From Amycolatopsis sp. NBC_01480 (GTDB lineage Bacteria > Actinomycetota > Actinomycetes > Mycobacteriales > Pseudonocardiaceae), in NCBI RefSeq assembly GCF_036227205.1, contig NZ_CP109442.1, positions 5,332,001 to 5,396,000 on the forward strand: a stretch of DNA of 64,000 nt. The letters run 5' to 3'. Made by a program: the position numbers and the translations under genes. Below the pieces are notes generated by a model. It saw nothing but the letters and a program-made list of their open reading frames with translations. It was not told where the DNA came from and ran no database searches. How positions within the stretch are numbered: position 1 is the first letter of the stretch; the number at the start of each line of letters is the position of its first letter. Shown one piece after another: positions 26,154 through 34,166 of the stretch.

Positions 26154-26903
26154 TCAGGAGGCCGCGACGGCGGGCTCCTCGGGCTCGGCTTCGGCGGCGT
26201 TTTCGGTGCTTTCGGCAGGGTTCCCGGCCGGGGTAAGCGTGCTGCGCAGCCACTGCTCGACCCCCGCGATGTGCACGGTCGCCCAGGACCGCGCCAGCTC
26301 CGGCTCGCGCGCGGCGATGGCCTCGTAGATCGCGGTGTGCTGCTCGCGCGTGCGCGCGACGGCGCCCTCCTGCGTCAGCCCGCGCCAGATCCGAGCCCGC
26401 GCGGTGGGGCCGGACAGGCTGTCGAGCAGCGAGCACAGCACGGGGTTGCCGGAGCCGTCGGCGATCTTGCGGTGGAACTGGAGGTCGTTGGCGACCAGGG
26501 CCTCCACCGTCGGCGCGTCGGCGAGCTCGTCCAGCAGCGCGCCGAGCTCCGCGATGTCCGCCTCGCCCATGTGCAGCGCGGCCAGCGCGGTGGCCGCGGG
26601 CTCGAGGATCCGGCGCACCGCGAGGAAGTCGAGCACGGTGTCGTCGCGGTGGAAGTCGACCACGAACGTCATCGCGTCGAGCAGCAGGTTCGGCTCCAGG
26701 CTGGTCACGTAGGTGCCGTCGCCCTGGCGCACGTCGAGCACCCTGATCAGGCACAACGCCTTCACGGCCTCGCGCAGGGAACTGCGCGAGAGCCCCAGCC
26801 GCTGGGCGAGCTCCGCCTCTTTCGGCAGCCGGTCGCCCGGCGCGAGCTCTCCCGAGATGATCATGTCCTTGATCTTGTCGATCGCGACATCGGTGACGGG
26901 CAT
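26154..26903 (-). CDS. FadR-subfamily GntR regulator of L-fucose catabolism
   Basis: Probable repressor of the flanking fucose genes. The N-terminal winged helix (AIDKIKDMIISGELAPGDRLP and RLGLSRSSLREAVKALCL, DVRQGDGTYV) is followed by an all-helical FCD ligand domain whose metal-site residues fall in NDLQFHRKIADGSGN and EQHTAIYEAIAARE. ATG 26903 is chosen because the coding strand shows GGGAGG about 10 nt upstream and the HTH starts immediately. The acidic C-terminal tail (EAEPEEP) is unusual. It is divergent from the mutarotase operon; ACCTCGGATGT in the gap matches the box upstream of the first operon. Confidence 0.88.
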   Translation of the reverse strand: MPVTDVAIDKIKDMIISGELAPGDRLPKEAELAQRLGLSRSSLREAVKALCLIRVLDVRQGDGTYVTSLEPNLLLDAMTFVVDFHRDDTVLDFLAVRRILEPAATALAALHMGEADIAELGALLDELADAPTVEALVANDLQFHRKIADGSGNPVLCSLLDSLSGPTARARIWRGLTQEGAVARTREQHTAIYEAIAAREPELARSWATVHIAGVEQWLRSTLTPAGNPAESTENAAEAEPEEPAVAAS

Positions 26904-26925
26904 CCAGACCGCCCTCCCTACAGAG

Positions 26926-26953
26926 ACCTCGGATGTTTCGGTGTGCTGAGCAC
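26926..26953. promoter_or_regulatory. Candidate operator (box 2) and adjacent palindrome
   Basis: ACCTCGGATGT (26926-26936) matches the 19500-19510 palindrome at 10 of 11 bases. Next to it GTGCT-G-AGCAC (26943-26953) is a second perfect inverted repeat. Both lie in the 80-bp gap between the divergent regulator and mutarotase genes. Confidence 0.55.
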
Positions 26954-26983
26954 AGCGTGCCACGTAACTCGCCAGGAGGATCG

Positions 26984-27334
26984 ATGACCCACGCCTCGCC
27001 CCCGCACAGCGCCCCTGAAAGAGTGGCCCTCCACACGCGCTTGAAGCCGGGAAAAGAAGCCGAATACGAGACCGTGCACGCCGTCATCCCGGATGACCTC
27101 GACGCCGCGCTGCGCCGGGCCGGGGTGCGCACCTGGCGGATCTGGCGTGACGGGCTCGACCTGTTCCACTTCGTCGAGGTGGACGATTTCGAGGCCATGC
27201 GCGCCTCGCTCGCCGACGACCCGGCCGACATCACCTGGCAGGCCCGGATCAACCTGCTGCTGGACGCGGCGGACGGCGGCGCCGACACTTCGTCGGGGCT
27301 GCACCAGGTCTGGGAACTGCCGGTCAAGGAGTGA
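26984..27334 (+). CDS. L-rhamnose/L-fucose mutarotase family protein
   Basis: A 116-residue RhaM-like (DUF718) mutarotase that interconverts alpha and beta anomers of L-fucose, feeding the dehydrogenase. The family pattern is clear: RVALHTRLKPGKEAEYETVHAVIP, the central RTWRIWRDGLDLFHFVEVDDFE and the terminal HQVWELP with conserved histidine and tryptophan. ATG 26984 is preceded by AGGAGG. It is the first gene of the second fucose operon and overlaps the aldo/keto reductase gene by 4 bp. Confidence 0.88.
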   Translation: MTHASPPHSAPERVALHTRLKPGKEAEYETVHAVIPDDLDAALRRAGVRTWRIWRDGLDLFHFVEVDDFEAMRASLADDPADITWQARINLLLDAADGGADTSSGLHQVWELPVKE

Positions 27335-28314
27335 ACGTGAAGCTCTCCCCGCTCGGGCTCGGCTGCGCGCAGCTGGGCAACCTCTACCACGCCATCACCG
27401 ACGAGACGGCCGCCGCGACCGTGAGCCGGGCCTGGGCCGAAGGCATCCGCTACTTCGACACCGCGCCGCACTACGGGCTCGGGCTCTCGGAGCGACGGCT
27501 CGGCGCAGCGCTCGCTTCGCTCCCGCGTGACGAATATGTGCTGTCCACCAAGGTCGGCCGGGTGCTGGAGCCCAACGCCGCCGCGCCGGGCGAGCGCGAC
27601 GACCAGGGCTTCGACGTGCCCGCCACCTACCGCCGCCGCTGGGATTTCAGCCGCGACGGGATCCTGCGCTCGATCGAGGACAGCCTGGCCAGGCTCGGCC
27701 TCGACCGCATCGACATCGCGTACGTGCACGATCCGGACGAGCACTTCGACGAGGCCGTCGAGGGCGCCTTCCCCGCGTTGCTGGAGCTGCGGGAGCAGGG
27801 CGTGGTCCGGGCGATCGGCGCGGGCATGAACCAGGCGCCGATGCTGGCGGAGTTCGTCCGCCGCTTCGACCTCGACCACGTGCTGATGGCCGGCCGCTAC
27901 ACCCTGCTGAACCAGCCGGCGCTCGACGAACTGCTGCCGCTGTGCCTGGACCGCGGCGTCGGCGTGATCGCGGGCGGGGTGTTCAACGGCGGCATCCTCG
28001 CCACCGCGGAGCCCGGGGAGATCTACGACTACGCGGCCGCGCCCGCGGAACTGGTCGAAAAAGCGCGCCGGATCGCGGAGATCTGCGCGCGGCACGGCGT
28101 CGAGCTGCCGCAGGCCGCGCTGGCCCTTCCCGTCTCGCACCCCGCCGTGGTCTCGGTCGTGGTCGGCGCGCACGGTCCCGAGCAGGTCGCGCTCAACGTC
28201 CGGCGGGCGTCCGCGCCGGTCCCGGCCGTACTGTGGACCGACCTCGCCGACGCCGGCCTGCTGCGCCCCGACGCCGTCACCGGCGACCCCGTCACTTCCG
28301 GAGGACCGCAGTGA
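27331..28314 (+). CDS. Aldo/keto reductase, probable L-fucose 1-dehydrogenase
   Basis: Oxidises L-fucose to the fuconolactone in the pathway as known from Xanthomonas campestris. A TIM-barrel AKR of 327 residues with the catalytic tetrad visible: D and Y in YFDTAPHYGLGLSE, K in STKVGRVL and H in AYVHDPDEH. GTG 27331 overlaps the mutarotase stop; a GTG two codons later is an alternative. It overlaps the lactonase gene by 4 bp. Substrate assignment is from family relatives plus complete pathway context. Confidence 0.88.
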   Translation: MNVKLSPLGLGCAQLGNLYHAITDETAAATVSRAWAEGIRYFDTAPHYGLGLSERRLGAALASLPRDEYVLSTKVGRVLEPNAAAPGERDDQGFDVPATYRRRWDFSRDGILRSIEDSLARLGLDRIDIAYVHDPDEHFDEAVEGAFPALLELREQGVVRAIGAGMNQAPMLAEFVRRFDLDHVLMAGRYTLLNQPALDELLPLCLDRGVGVIAGGVFNGGILATAEPGEIYDYAAAPAELVEKARRIAEICARHGVELPQAALALPVSHPAVVSVVVGAHGPEQVALNVRRASAPVPAVLWTDLADAGLLRPDAVTGDPVTSGGPQ

Positions 28315-29141
28315 TCGACGCGCACCACCACCTCTGGGACCCGGCGCGGCGCGACTACCCGTGGCTGGCGGGCGCGGAGCTGGACCCGATCCGCCATCCG
28401 TACACAGTGGACGATCTCCGCACGGTGACGCACGCCGCCGGCGTGCACGCGACGGTGCTCGTCCAGACCCTGTCCGACGGGGGCGAGACCGAGGAGTTCC
28501 TGGCCACTGCGGCGGCCGAGCCGGTGATCGCCGGGGTCGTCGGCTGGGTGGACCTCACCGCGCCCGACGTCGCCGATCGGCTGGCCCGCCTGGCCTCGCT
28601 GGGCCCGCTGGTCGGCATCCGGCACCAGGTTGAGAACGAGGCGGACCCGGACTGGCTGCTGCGCGACGACGTGCTGCGCGGGCTGTCGGCGGTCGGCGCC
28701 GCCGGGCTGGTCTACGACCTGCTCGTGGCCCCGGCCCAGGTGCCGTCCGCGGTGAAGGTGGCGGAGCGGCTGCCGGAGCTGAAGCTGGTGCTGGACCACG
28801 CTGGGAAGCCGCCGATCGCGGCGGGGGAGTGGCAGCCGTGGGCGGACGGGATCACCGCGCTCGGCGAGCGGGAGAACGTGCACTGCAAGCTCTCCGGGCT
28901 GGTCACGGAGGCGGACTGGGAACAGTGGCAGGTCGGGCACCTGCTCCGGTACGCCGACCACGTCTTCCGGTCGTTCGGCGCGCGGCGGGTGATGTTCGGG
29001 TCCGACTGGCCGGTCTGCGAATTGGCGGCGGCCTACGAAGTGGTGCTCGACGCGGCGGTCTCGCTCACGGGATCGCTCACGGATCCGGAGCGGCTGGAAG
29101 TCTTCGAGTACTCGGCGAAGCGCGTATACGAGCTGTCCTGA
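28311..29141 (+). CDS. L-fucono-1,5-lactonase, amidohydrolase family
   Basis: Hydrolyses L-fuconolactone to L-fuconate. Amidohydrolase_2 fold of 276 residues: the N-terminal metal motif is IDAHHHLWDPARRDYPWL, then GIRHQVENEADPDWL, the histidine in LVLDHAGKPP, NVHCKLSGLVTEADW and the C-terminal metal aspartate in RVMFGSDWPVCEL. GTG 28311 overlaps the upstream stop, with GGAGG about 9 nt before it. It is the last gene of the second fucose operon; the next gene is on the opposite strand. Confidence 0.9.
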   Translation: MIDAHHHLWDPARRDYPWLAGAELDPIRHPYTVDDLRTVTHAAGVHATVLVQTLSDGGETEEFLATAAAEPVIAGVVGWVDLTAPDVADRLARLASLGPLVGIRHQVENEADPDWLLRDDVLRGLSAVGAAGLVYDLLVAPAQVPSAVKVAERLPELKLVLDHAGKPPIAAGEWQPWADGITALGERENVHCKLSGLVTEADWEQWQVGHLLRYADHVFRSFGARRVMFGSDWPVCELAAAYEVVLDAAVSLTGSLTDPERLEVFEYSAKRVYELS

Positions 29142-29180
29142 ACGGGGCGGCCGCCGGGTTTCTGGGGCGGCCGGCGCGGT

Positions 29181-29834
29181 TCAGAGGTCTTGGCCCTGGG
29201 CCATCTCGCGCAGCTTGCTCAGCGCGCGGTGCTGGGTGACGCGGACGTTGCCGGGGGAGATGCCGAGCGTCTCGGCGGTTTCGGCGGCGCTGAGGCCGAC
29301 GATGACGCGCAGCGTGAGGATTTCCTGCTGCACGGGCGCGAGCCGGGTGACCAGCTCGCTGAGGCGGGCGCCGAGGTCGAGGTTCAGCGCGTGGGATTCG
29401 GGCTCGTTGCCGGCCAGCGGCCGCTCGGGCAGCTCGGGCACCGGGTCGGAGCGGTCGCGGGCGACGGCGCGGTAGGCGTCGGCGACCTTGTTGGCCGCGA
29501 TGGCGTGCACCAGGTAGAGGAACGAGCCGCCGCGGTCCTGGTAGTCGGGCAGGGCCTTGAGCACGGCCATGCAGACGTCCTGGGCCACGTCGTCGGCGGA
29601 CAGGTAGGACAGGTCGCGCCCGCCCATCCGGGCCCGGCAATAACGGGCGACGACGGGGCGGAGCACGTGCAGCAGGTCGTCGATCGCCCGCGCGTCACCG
29701 TGTCCCGCGGCGCGGACCATCGGGTCGAGATCTTCCTTGCTGAGCCGTCCGTTCGCCCGCGGCAAGGTCTCGGGGCGCGTATACCCCGGGATCTCGGACT
29801 CCGCGGTGCGCGCCGTGCTTGGCGGTGCTGTCAT
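29181..29834 (-). CDS. shbA: RNA polymerase sigma factor, ShbA/SigD-like
   Basis: ECF-type sigma factor of 217 residues. Region 2 contains RPVVARYCRARMGG and LSADDVAQDVCMAVLKALPDYQDRGG, followed by HAIAANKVADAYRAVARDRSDP, closely matching Mycobacterium SigD and Streptomyces ShbA. Region 4 is LAPVQQEILTLRVIVGLSAAETAETLGISPGNVRVTQHRALSKLR in sequence. ShbA drives transcription of the principal sigma gene hrdB in Streptomyces; a similar role is inferred here. The coding strand has GGGGAG before the ATG. No anti-sigma gene is adjacent. Symbol assigned by resemblance. Confidence 0.85.
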   Translation of the reverse strand: MTAPPSTARTAESEIPGYTRPETLPRANGRLSKEDLDPMVRAAGHGDARAIDDLLHVLRPVVARYCRARMGGRDLSYLSADDVAQDVCMAVLKALPDYQDRGGSFLYLVHAIAANKVADAYRAVARDRSDPVPELPERPLAGNEPESHALNLDLGARLSELVTRLAPVQQEILTLRVIVGLSAAETAETLGISPGNVRVTQHRALSKLREMAQGQDL

Positions 29835-30192
29835 GGTCGTCTCCCCGGCGACCCCACGACCACCGAGGCCGAAAGGTCAACACTCTGTGATTTTGTGATG
29901 ACGCATTAGTCCGTACGAGAGGATCGAGCCGCGTCCGTTGCGACGCTCTGTAACCCTAGGCGGCGGTGGCACCGACAGTCCAGATTTCAACTACGAATAC
30001 CCCGTTAGCAGGAGCGGTCTTGATGTAAACGAGACCAGGCCCACTCGCAGTGCTTGTTCCAGCGCGTGAAATGTGCGGATCCGCGGGGTCTTCTGTCACT
30101 GGGAGTGAGGCAGCTGTAGCGCAACAGAGCGTGGCGGTCTGCGGTGTAGGCCAGACGGGTGACGAACGGGTTCTGCGTTCTCGGCGCGGCGG
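29835..30192. other. Intergenic region upstream of the sigma factor gene
   Basis: About 360 bp without a supportable gene. On the coding strand of the sigma factor a TTGACC hexamer (plus-strand complement about 29876-29881) may be a -35 element, and a moderately AT-rich stretch occupies about 29880-30020. No clear hairpin terminator for the GtrA gene was found. Confidence 0.4.
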
Positions 30193-30666
30193 TCAGCTGT
30201 GCTGCGCGGCGGCCGGCTCGCGGCCGGCGAAGACCCACCAGCGCAGCAGGACGAACCGCGCGATGCCGCCGACGAAGCTGGCGGCCAGCAGGGTGCCGGT
30301 CTCTTCCCAGGCCGTCGGGTCGCTCACCAGAGAATCGACGACCGCGAGCACGATCGAGCCGTATCCGGCGTAGAAGGCGAACGTCAGCAGGTCTTGCAGG
30401 TGCCGCTTGCCGGCGTTGCTCTGCCGCCCGGCGAAGGTGACGCGGCGGTGGAACTCGGTATTGCCGACCGTGGTCAGCGCGATCGCCGTCAGATTCGCCC
30501 ACTGCGAGCCGAATTCGGGGCGCAAAGCCAGGAAGAGGACGGCCTGCAGTCCCGTCGTGATGCCGCCGGCGAGGAGGTACCACGCCGCGTGCCCGCCGAG
30601 CTCGTGGTGACGGTGCGGGGCGCCGTCGACTACGTGGTGCCCGGGCGTCCACCTGGTGGTGGTCAT
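30193..30666 (-). CDS. GtrA family membrane protein
   Basis: A 157-residue, four-helix GtrA-like protein; family members are thought to help translocate undecaprenyl-phosphate-linked sugars used in cell-wall glycan decoration. Features are the helix AAWYLLAGGITTGLQAVLFL, the polar motif ALTTVGNTEFHRRVTFAG between helices 2 and 3 and the C-terminal ARFVLLRWWVFAG. A histidine-rich hydrophilic N-terminus precedes helix 1. TAGCGT on the coding strand ends 7 nt before the ATG, suggesting a leaderless transcript. Confidence 0.85.
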   Translation of the reverse strand: MTTTRWTPGHHVVDGAPHRHHELGGHAAWYLLAGGITTGLQAVLFLALRPEFGSQWANLTAIALTTVGNTEFHRRVTFAGRQSNAGKRHLQDLLTFAFYAGYGSIVLAVVDSLVSDPTAWEETGTLLAASFVGGIARFVLLRWWVFAGREPAAAQHS

Positions 30667-30673
30667 ACTGGAA

Positions 30674-30702
30674 ACGCTACCTCCGCTTCACAAACTTGTG
30701 AA
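30674..30702 (-). promoter_or_regulatory. Promoter and palindromic operator of the GtrA gene
   Basis: On the coding strand a -10 TAGCGT (30674-30679) is preceded at 17 bp by TTCACA. The inverted repeat TTCACAA-AC-TTGTGAA (30687-30702) covers the -35, so a bound protein would block initiation. The binding protein is unknown. Confidence 0.5.
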
Positions 30703-30912
30703 CCTGATGAACCCGATGAAGAGTTGTGATCCCGGCGACAGCCCCCGCGCCCTTTGACCGCCGGCCTCGGGTTTCAAACGTTTTTGTGACCCGGTCCACG
30801 CGGATTCCCGGTCCCTTGCGCCGGTTGGCCGCTCACGCTGCGCCGCCGGACGGCCGCCCTTAGCGTGAGATTTCGTCAAAATCCCCGACCGCGACGAAGG
30901 GAAGGCCGAAAG

Positions 30913-31209
30913 ATGCTGACCGTGACCGAAGCCGCCGCCGAGGCGATCACCGCGCTGACGGCACAACAGGGCGCCGAAGAGAGCGGACTGCGGTTCGCTC
31001 TCCAGAGCATGGAGAACGAAGGCGCGCAGCTGGCCCTCTCCGTGGCCCCCGCACCCGAAGACGGCGACCGCGTGGTGGGCACCGACGGTGGTGCCAAGGT
31101 GTTCCTGGAACCCCAGGCCGCCGAGCTCCTGGACGACAAGGTGCTGGACGTCCAGCAGGACGAAACCGGCGACGTCGCCTTCGCGGTGCTGCCGCAGCAG
31201 TCCGCCTAA
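30913..31209 (+). CDS. HesB/IscA-like protein lacking cysteines
   Basis: A 98-residue protein with the A-type iron-sulfur carrier fold signature (LTVTEAAAEAITALTAQQG, GLRFALQSM, KVFLEPQAAELLDDKVLDV). No cysteine is present anywhere, so it cannot hold a cluster through the three cysteines used by IscA/ErpA. Such cysteine-less relatives recur in actinobacteria and have no established function. ATG 30913 is preceded by GAAGG. It is monocistronic. Confidence 0.78.
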   Translation: MLTVTEAAAEAITALTAQQGAEESGLRFALQSMENEGAQLALSVAPAPEDGDRVVGTDGGAKVFLEPQAAELLDDKVLDVQQDETGDVAFAVLPQQSA

Positions 31210-31361
31210 GGGATTACTGGGGGATATTTTTTCCGGGCTGGTTGTCCACAGCGCTGTTCGGTTAGCACTGCTGAGTTGTGGACAACGCCTCCGGTCACCT
31301 GGCGTCGTCCGCTGACCACCTGCTTCGCCCGCCCAGACCAGAGCGGCGTTCCGCCCTGATC

Positions 31362-31407
31362 GCAAACATGTCTTTGCAAACCAGTGTGTGTGTTCTACCG
31401 TGGTGTC
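31362..31407 (+). promoter_or_regulatory. Operator and leaderless promoter of the ArsR/MFS operon
   Basis: GCAAA (31362-31366) and TTTGC (31373-31377) form an inverted repeat with a 6-nt spacer. It overlaps a -35 TTGCAA (31374-31379), which is 16 bp from a -10 TACCGT (31396-31401). The GTG start follows 6 nt later, so initiation is probably at the start codon. Autorepression by the ArsR protein is inferred. Confidence 0.6.
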
Positions 31408-32031
31408 GTGCCTGCACCTGACGAGGACCGCTGGCCGCTGGCGCCGGACGCGCAGCGCGACCTGCTGATGAACTCGGCCGCGTTGCGCGCGTCGGCGCAT
31501 CCGGTGCGGATCCGGATCCTCGGCGCCCTGCGCCTCGACGGCCCGTCCACCGCGACCGCGCTCGCTGCCCGGCTGGGCCTGAACTCGGGCGCGACGAGTT
31601 ATCACCTCCGCCGGCTCGCGAGCGGCGGGCTGATCGTCGAGGACACCGAGCGGGGGACCGCGCGGGAACGGTGGTGGCGCGCCGCCCACCGGTCGACCTT
31701 CTTCAAGCCCGGCGAGCTGAGCGAGGAGGACGACGTCGCCGGCGTTGCGTACCTGCGGGCGCTCGCGCTGGTGTTCGGCGAGCGGATGCAGCAGGCGGCG
31801 GACGAGCGTTTCCAGCTGCCCCCGCAGTGGCAGGAAGCGACTGCCTTCAACGACTATCCGTTGCTGCTCACCGCCGACGAGGCCGAGTCGCTCCTGCGTG
31901 AGCTCGAGGGCGTGGTGTCCAGGTACCGCCACATCGAGCACGGCCGGGCGCAGGCACCCCCGGGCGCGGAGCCGTTCCACGTCCAGCTGCAGGCGTTCAT
32001 CCGTCCCGGCTGGGAAGTCGAGGGCGGATGA
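31408..32031 (+). CDS. ArsR-type helix-turn-helix transcriptional regulator
   Basis: Winged-helix regulator of about 207 residues. LRASAHPVRIRILGALRLDG and LAARLGLNSGATSYHLRRLASGGLIVED give the ArsR/HTH_20 domain; the C-terminal half is a helical effector or dimerisation domain of unknown ligand. No metal-binding cysteine motif is seen, so it probably senses an organic compound. It overlaps the MFS gene by 4 bp, making the pair a likely self-regulated efflux unit. Start GTG 31408 is chosen for the leaderless promoter spacing. Confidence 0.85.
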   Translation: MPAPDEDRWPLAPDAQRDLLMNSAALRASAHPVRIRILGALRLDGPSTATALAARLGLNSGATSYHLRRLASGGLIVEDTERGTARERWWRAAHRSTFFKPGELSEEDDVAGVAYLRALALVFGERMQQAADERFQLPPQWQEATAFNDYPLLLTADEAESLLRELEGVVSRYRHIEHGRAQAPPGAEPFHVQLQAFIRPGWEVEGG

Positions 32032-33272
32032 GCTGGCGGCCGTTGGCCGGAGTGCTGTCGGCTCAGGCCGTGGCCTGGACCGGCACCCGGCTGTCGGCGA
32101 TCGCGTTGCCGTGGTTCGTGCTCACGACCACTGGCAGTGCCACGCAGACGGGCGTGATCGTCTTCGCCGAGATGGCCCCGTACGTCGTGGCGCAGCTGTT
32201 GTCCGGGCCGTTGATCGACCGGGTCGGGCCGTCCCGGATCAGCGTCGCCGGGGACCTGGTCAGCATGGTCGCGGTGGCGCTGATCCCGGCGCTGTTCGCC
32301 CTCGGCCTGCTGCACTTCGGGCTGCTGATCCCGCTGGTGGCCGTGGTCGGCACGTTCCGCGGCCCGGCCGACGCGGCGAAGACGGTGTTCCTCCCGGACG
32401 CGACCCGGGCCGCGCGGGTCCCGCTGGAACGGGGGACCGGGATCGCCGCGACGATCGAGCGGCTGGCCTCGACCGTGGGCCCGGCCGTCGCGGGGGTGGT
32501 GGTGGCCGCGGTCGGCGGCCCGTACGCGCTGGTGGTGACCGCGGTGCTGTTCGGCTCCGGTGCGCTGATCGTCGCGTTCGCCGCGCCACGGCAACGGCCG
32601 CCGGCACCCGCGGAAGCCGAGGCCGAAGACGGCTACTTCCGGCGGCTCCGGGCCGGGATGGCGTTCCTGCGCCAGGACCGGCTGCTGCGTTCGATGGCCG
32701 GGATGATCGCCGTGACCAATCTCCTCGACGCGGCCTGGACGTCGGTCCTGCTCCCGGTGTGGGCCCGCGATTCGGGGCACGGGCCGGCCACGATCGGCCT
32801 GCTGCTGGGGGTGCTGAGCGGCTGCGCCGCGCTGTCGGCGCTGGTGGCGGCGGGGATCGCGCACCGGCTGCCCCGCCGTCCGGTGTACCTGATCGGTTTT
32901 CTCCTGGACGGCTTCCCGAGGTTTCTGCCCCTGGCGCTGGGCGCGCCGCTGGAAGTGACGATCCTGGTGTACGCCGTCTGCGGGTTCGGCTCCGGCTTCA
33001 TCAACCCGATCGTCGGCGCCATCCAGTTCGAGCGCGCGCCGCAGGCGATGTACGGCCGGATCCGGACGCTCCTGGTGGCCGTCGCCTGGTCGGGCATCCC
33101 GTTCGGCGGGCTGGCCGGAGGGCTGCTCGTCGCCCGGCTCGGGCTTTCGCCGGCCCTGCTGGCCTGCGGTGCGGTCTACCTGCTCGTGACGACAATCCCG
33201 GCGGTGCTGCCCGGGATGCGCGATGAGTGGTCGAGGAAAAGCAAGCAGGACAAGGAAGTCACGTCGCCCTGA
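32028..33272 (+). CDS. MFS transporter, putative efflux
   Basis: Twelve-helix transporter of 414 residues resembling the MFS_3/enterobactin-exporter branch. Opening LAGVLSAQAVAWTGTRLSAIALPWFVL, the loop LLSGPLIDRVGPSRIS after helix 2 and the second-half FLLDGFPRFLPLALG are typical. The charged C-terminal tail (RDEWSRKSKQDK) is cytoplasmic. Coupled to the ArsR gene, it is probably induced by its own substrate. Its 3' end overlaps the convergent hydrolase gene by 14 bp. Confidence 0.85.
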   Translation: MSWRPLAGVLSAQAVAWTGTRLSAIALPWFVLTTTGSATQTGVIVFAEMAPYVVAQLLSGPLIDRVGPSRISVAGDLVSMVAVALIPALFALGLLHFGLLIPLVAVVGTFRGPADAAKTVFLPDATRAARVPLERGTGIAATIERLASTVGPAVAGVVVAAVGGPYALVVTAVLFGSGALIVAFAAPRQRPPAPAEAEAEDGYFRRLRAGMAFLRQDRLLRSMAGMIAVTNLLDAAWTSVLLPVWARDSGHGPATIGLLLGVLSGCAALSALVAAGIAHRLPRRPVYLIGFLLDGFPRFLPLALGAPLEVTILVYAVCGFGSGFINPIVGAIQFERAPQAMYGRIRTLLVAVAWSGIPFGGLAGGLLVARLGLSPALLACGAVYLLVTTIPAVLPGMRDEWSRKSKQDKEVTSP

Positions 33273-34098
33273 CCTTCGCCGCGATCACCTCGGCGAGCGC
33301 CGCGGGCTGGGACAGGAACGGCGAGTGCGAGGACTCGAGTTCGGTGACGACCGTCGGGGCCGCCGAAACAGCGTCGATCTCCTTGACGAGACGGTGCTGC
33401 ACCGCCGGCGGGATGGCGTTGTCCTGGGTGCAGATCACGTACGAGTGCGGGACGCGGCCGTAGCGTTCCGGGGTGACGGTCAGCTGCTCGGCGGGGATCC
33501 CGATCGGCCCGTCCGGGTTGAGCAGGGCGATCGCGGCGTCCGCGGTGCGGTCGTCGACGTCGGCGTAGAAGGCCGCTTTGATCTCGTCGCGCCGGGCGGG
33601 GTCGCCGACGTCGATACGGGCCGCGCCGACCACCGCCGGGTCGGCGGCCAGGAGTTTGAACAGCCGGTCGTTGTCGTTTTCCGGGCAGGTCGCGTAGTAG
33701 GAGCCGGGCTCGCCGTTCGCCGGCACGATCGCGGCCACGTAGACCAGCCCGGCCACGAGTTCGGGGGCGAGTTCCGCCAGCGCGGTGGCGACCACCCCGC
33801 CGTTGCTGTGCGCGACCACCAGACAGGGCCGCCCGATCGCGCGCACTTGCTCGGCCAGCAGCGCCGCCGCGGACGACGCGGTGACCTGCCCGACCGGCGA
33901 CGGTTCGTTGGCAAACGCCTCCGCGTCGAACGGCCGCGCCGTGGCGGCGCGAGGCGCGGGACCCCGTAACCCGTGCCCTTCGAGATCAACCGCGACCGAC
34001 CGGATCCCCCGGCCCGCCAGTTGCTCGGCCACCAGGCTCCAGCACCAGCTGCCGTGCCAGAAACCGTGCACCAGGACAACGGGCAGGGAGTCGTTCAT
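33259..34098 (-). CDS. Alpha/beta hydrolase
   Basis: A 279-residue alpha/beta hydrolase of the esterase/hydroxynitrile lyase-like branch. The oxyanion region is VVLVHGFWHGSWCW, the nucleophile elbow is VVAHSNGGVV (serine flanked by histidine and asparagine), and the catalytic histidine lies in ESSHSPFLSQP. No signal peptide. The substrate is unknown. The sequence downstream of its start contains no gene but the decayed kinase repeats. Confidence 0.87.
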   Translation of the reverse strand: MNDSLPVVLVHGFWHGSWCWSLVAEQLAGRGIRSVAVDLEGHGLRGPAPRAATARPFDAEAFANEPSPVGQVTASSAAALLAEQVRAIGRPCLVVAHSNGGVVATALAELAPELVAGLVYVAAIVPANGEPGSYYATCPENDNDRLFKLLAADPAVVGAARIDVGDPARRDEIKAAFYADVDDRTADAAIALLNPDGPIGIPAEQLTVTPERYGRVPHSYVICTQDNAIPPAVQHRLVKEIDAVSAAPTVVTELESSHSPFLSQPAALAEVIAAKVRAT

Positions 34099-34166
34099 GG
34101 CGGCAGGCTATCGCCGGTGCGGCCCGGTTCCCGGAGATCAAGGACTAACGGGCAGCTGCGCGGGAT

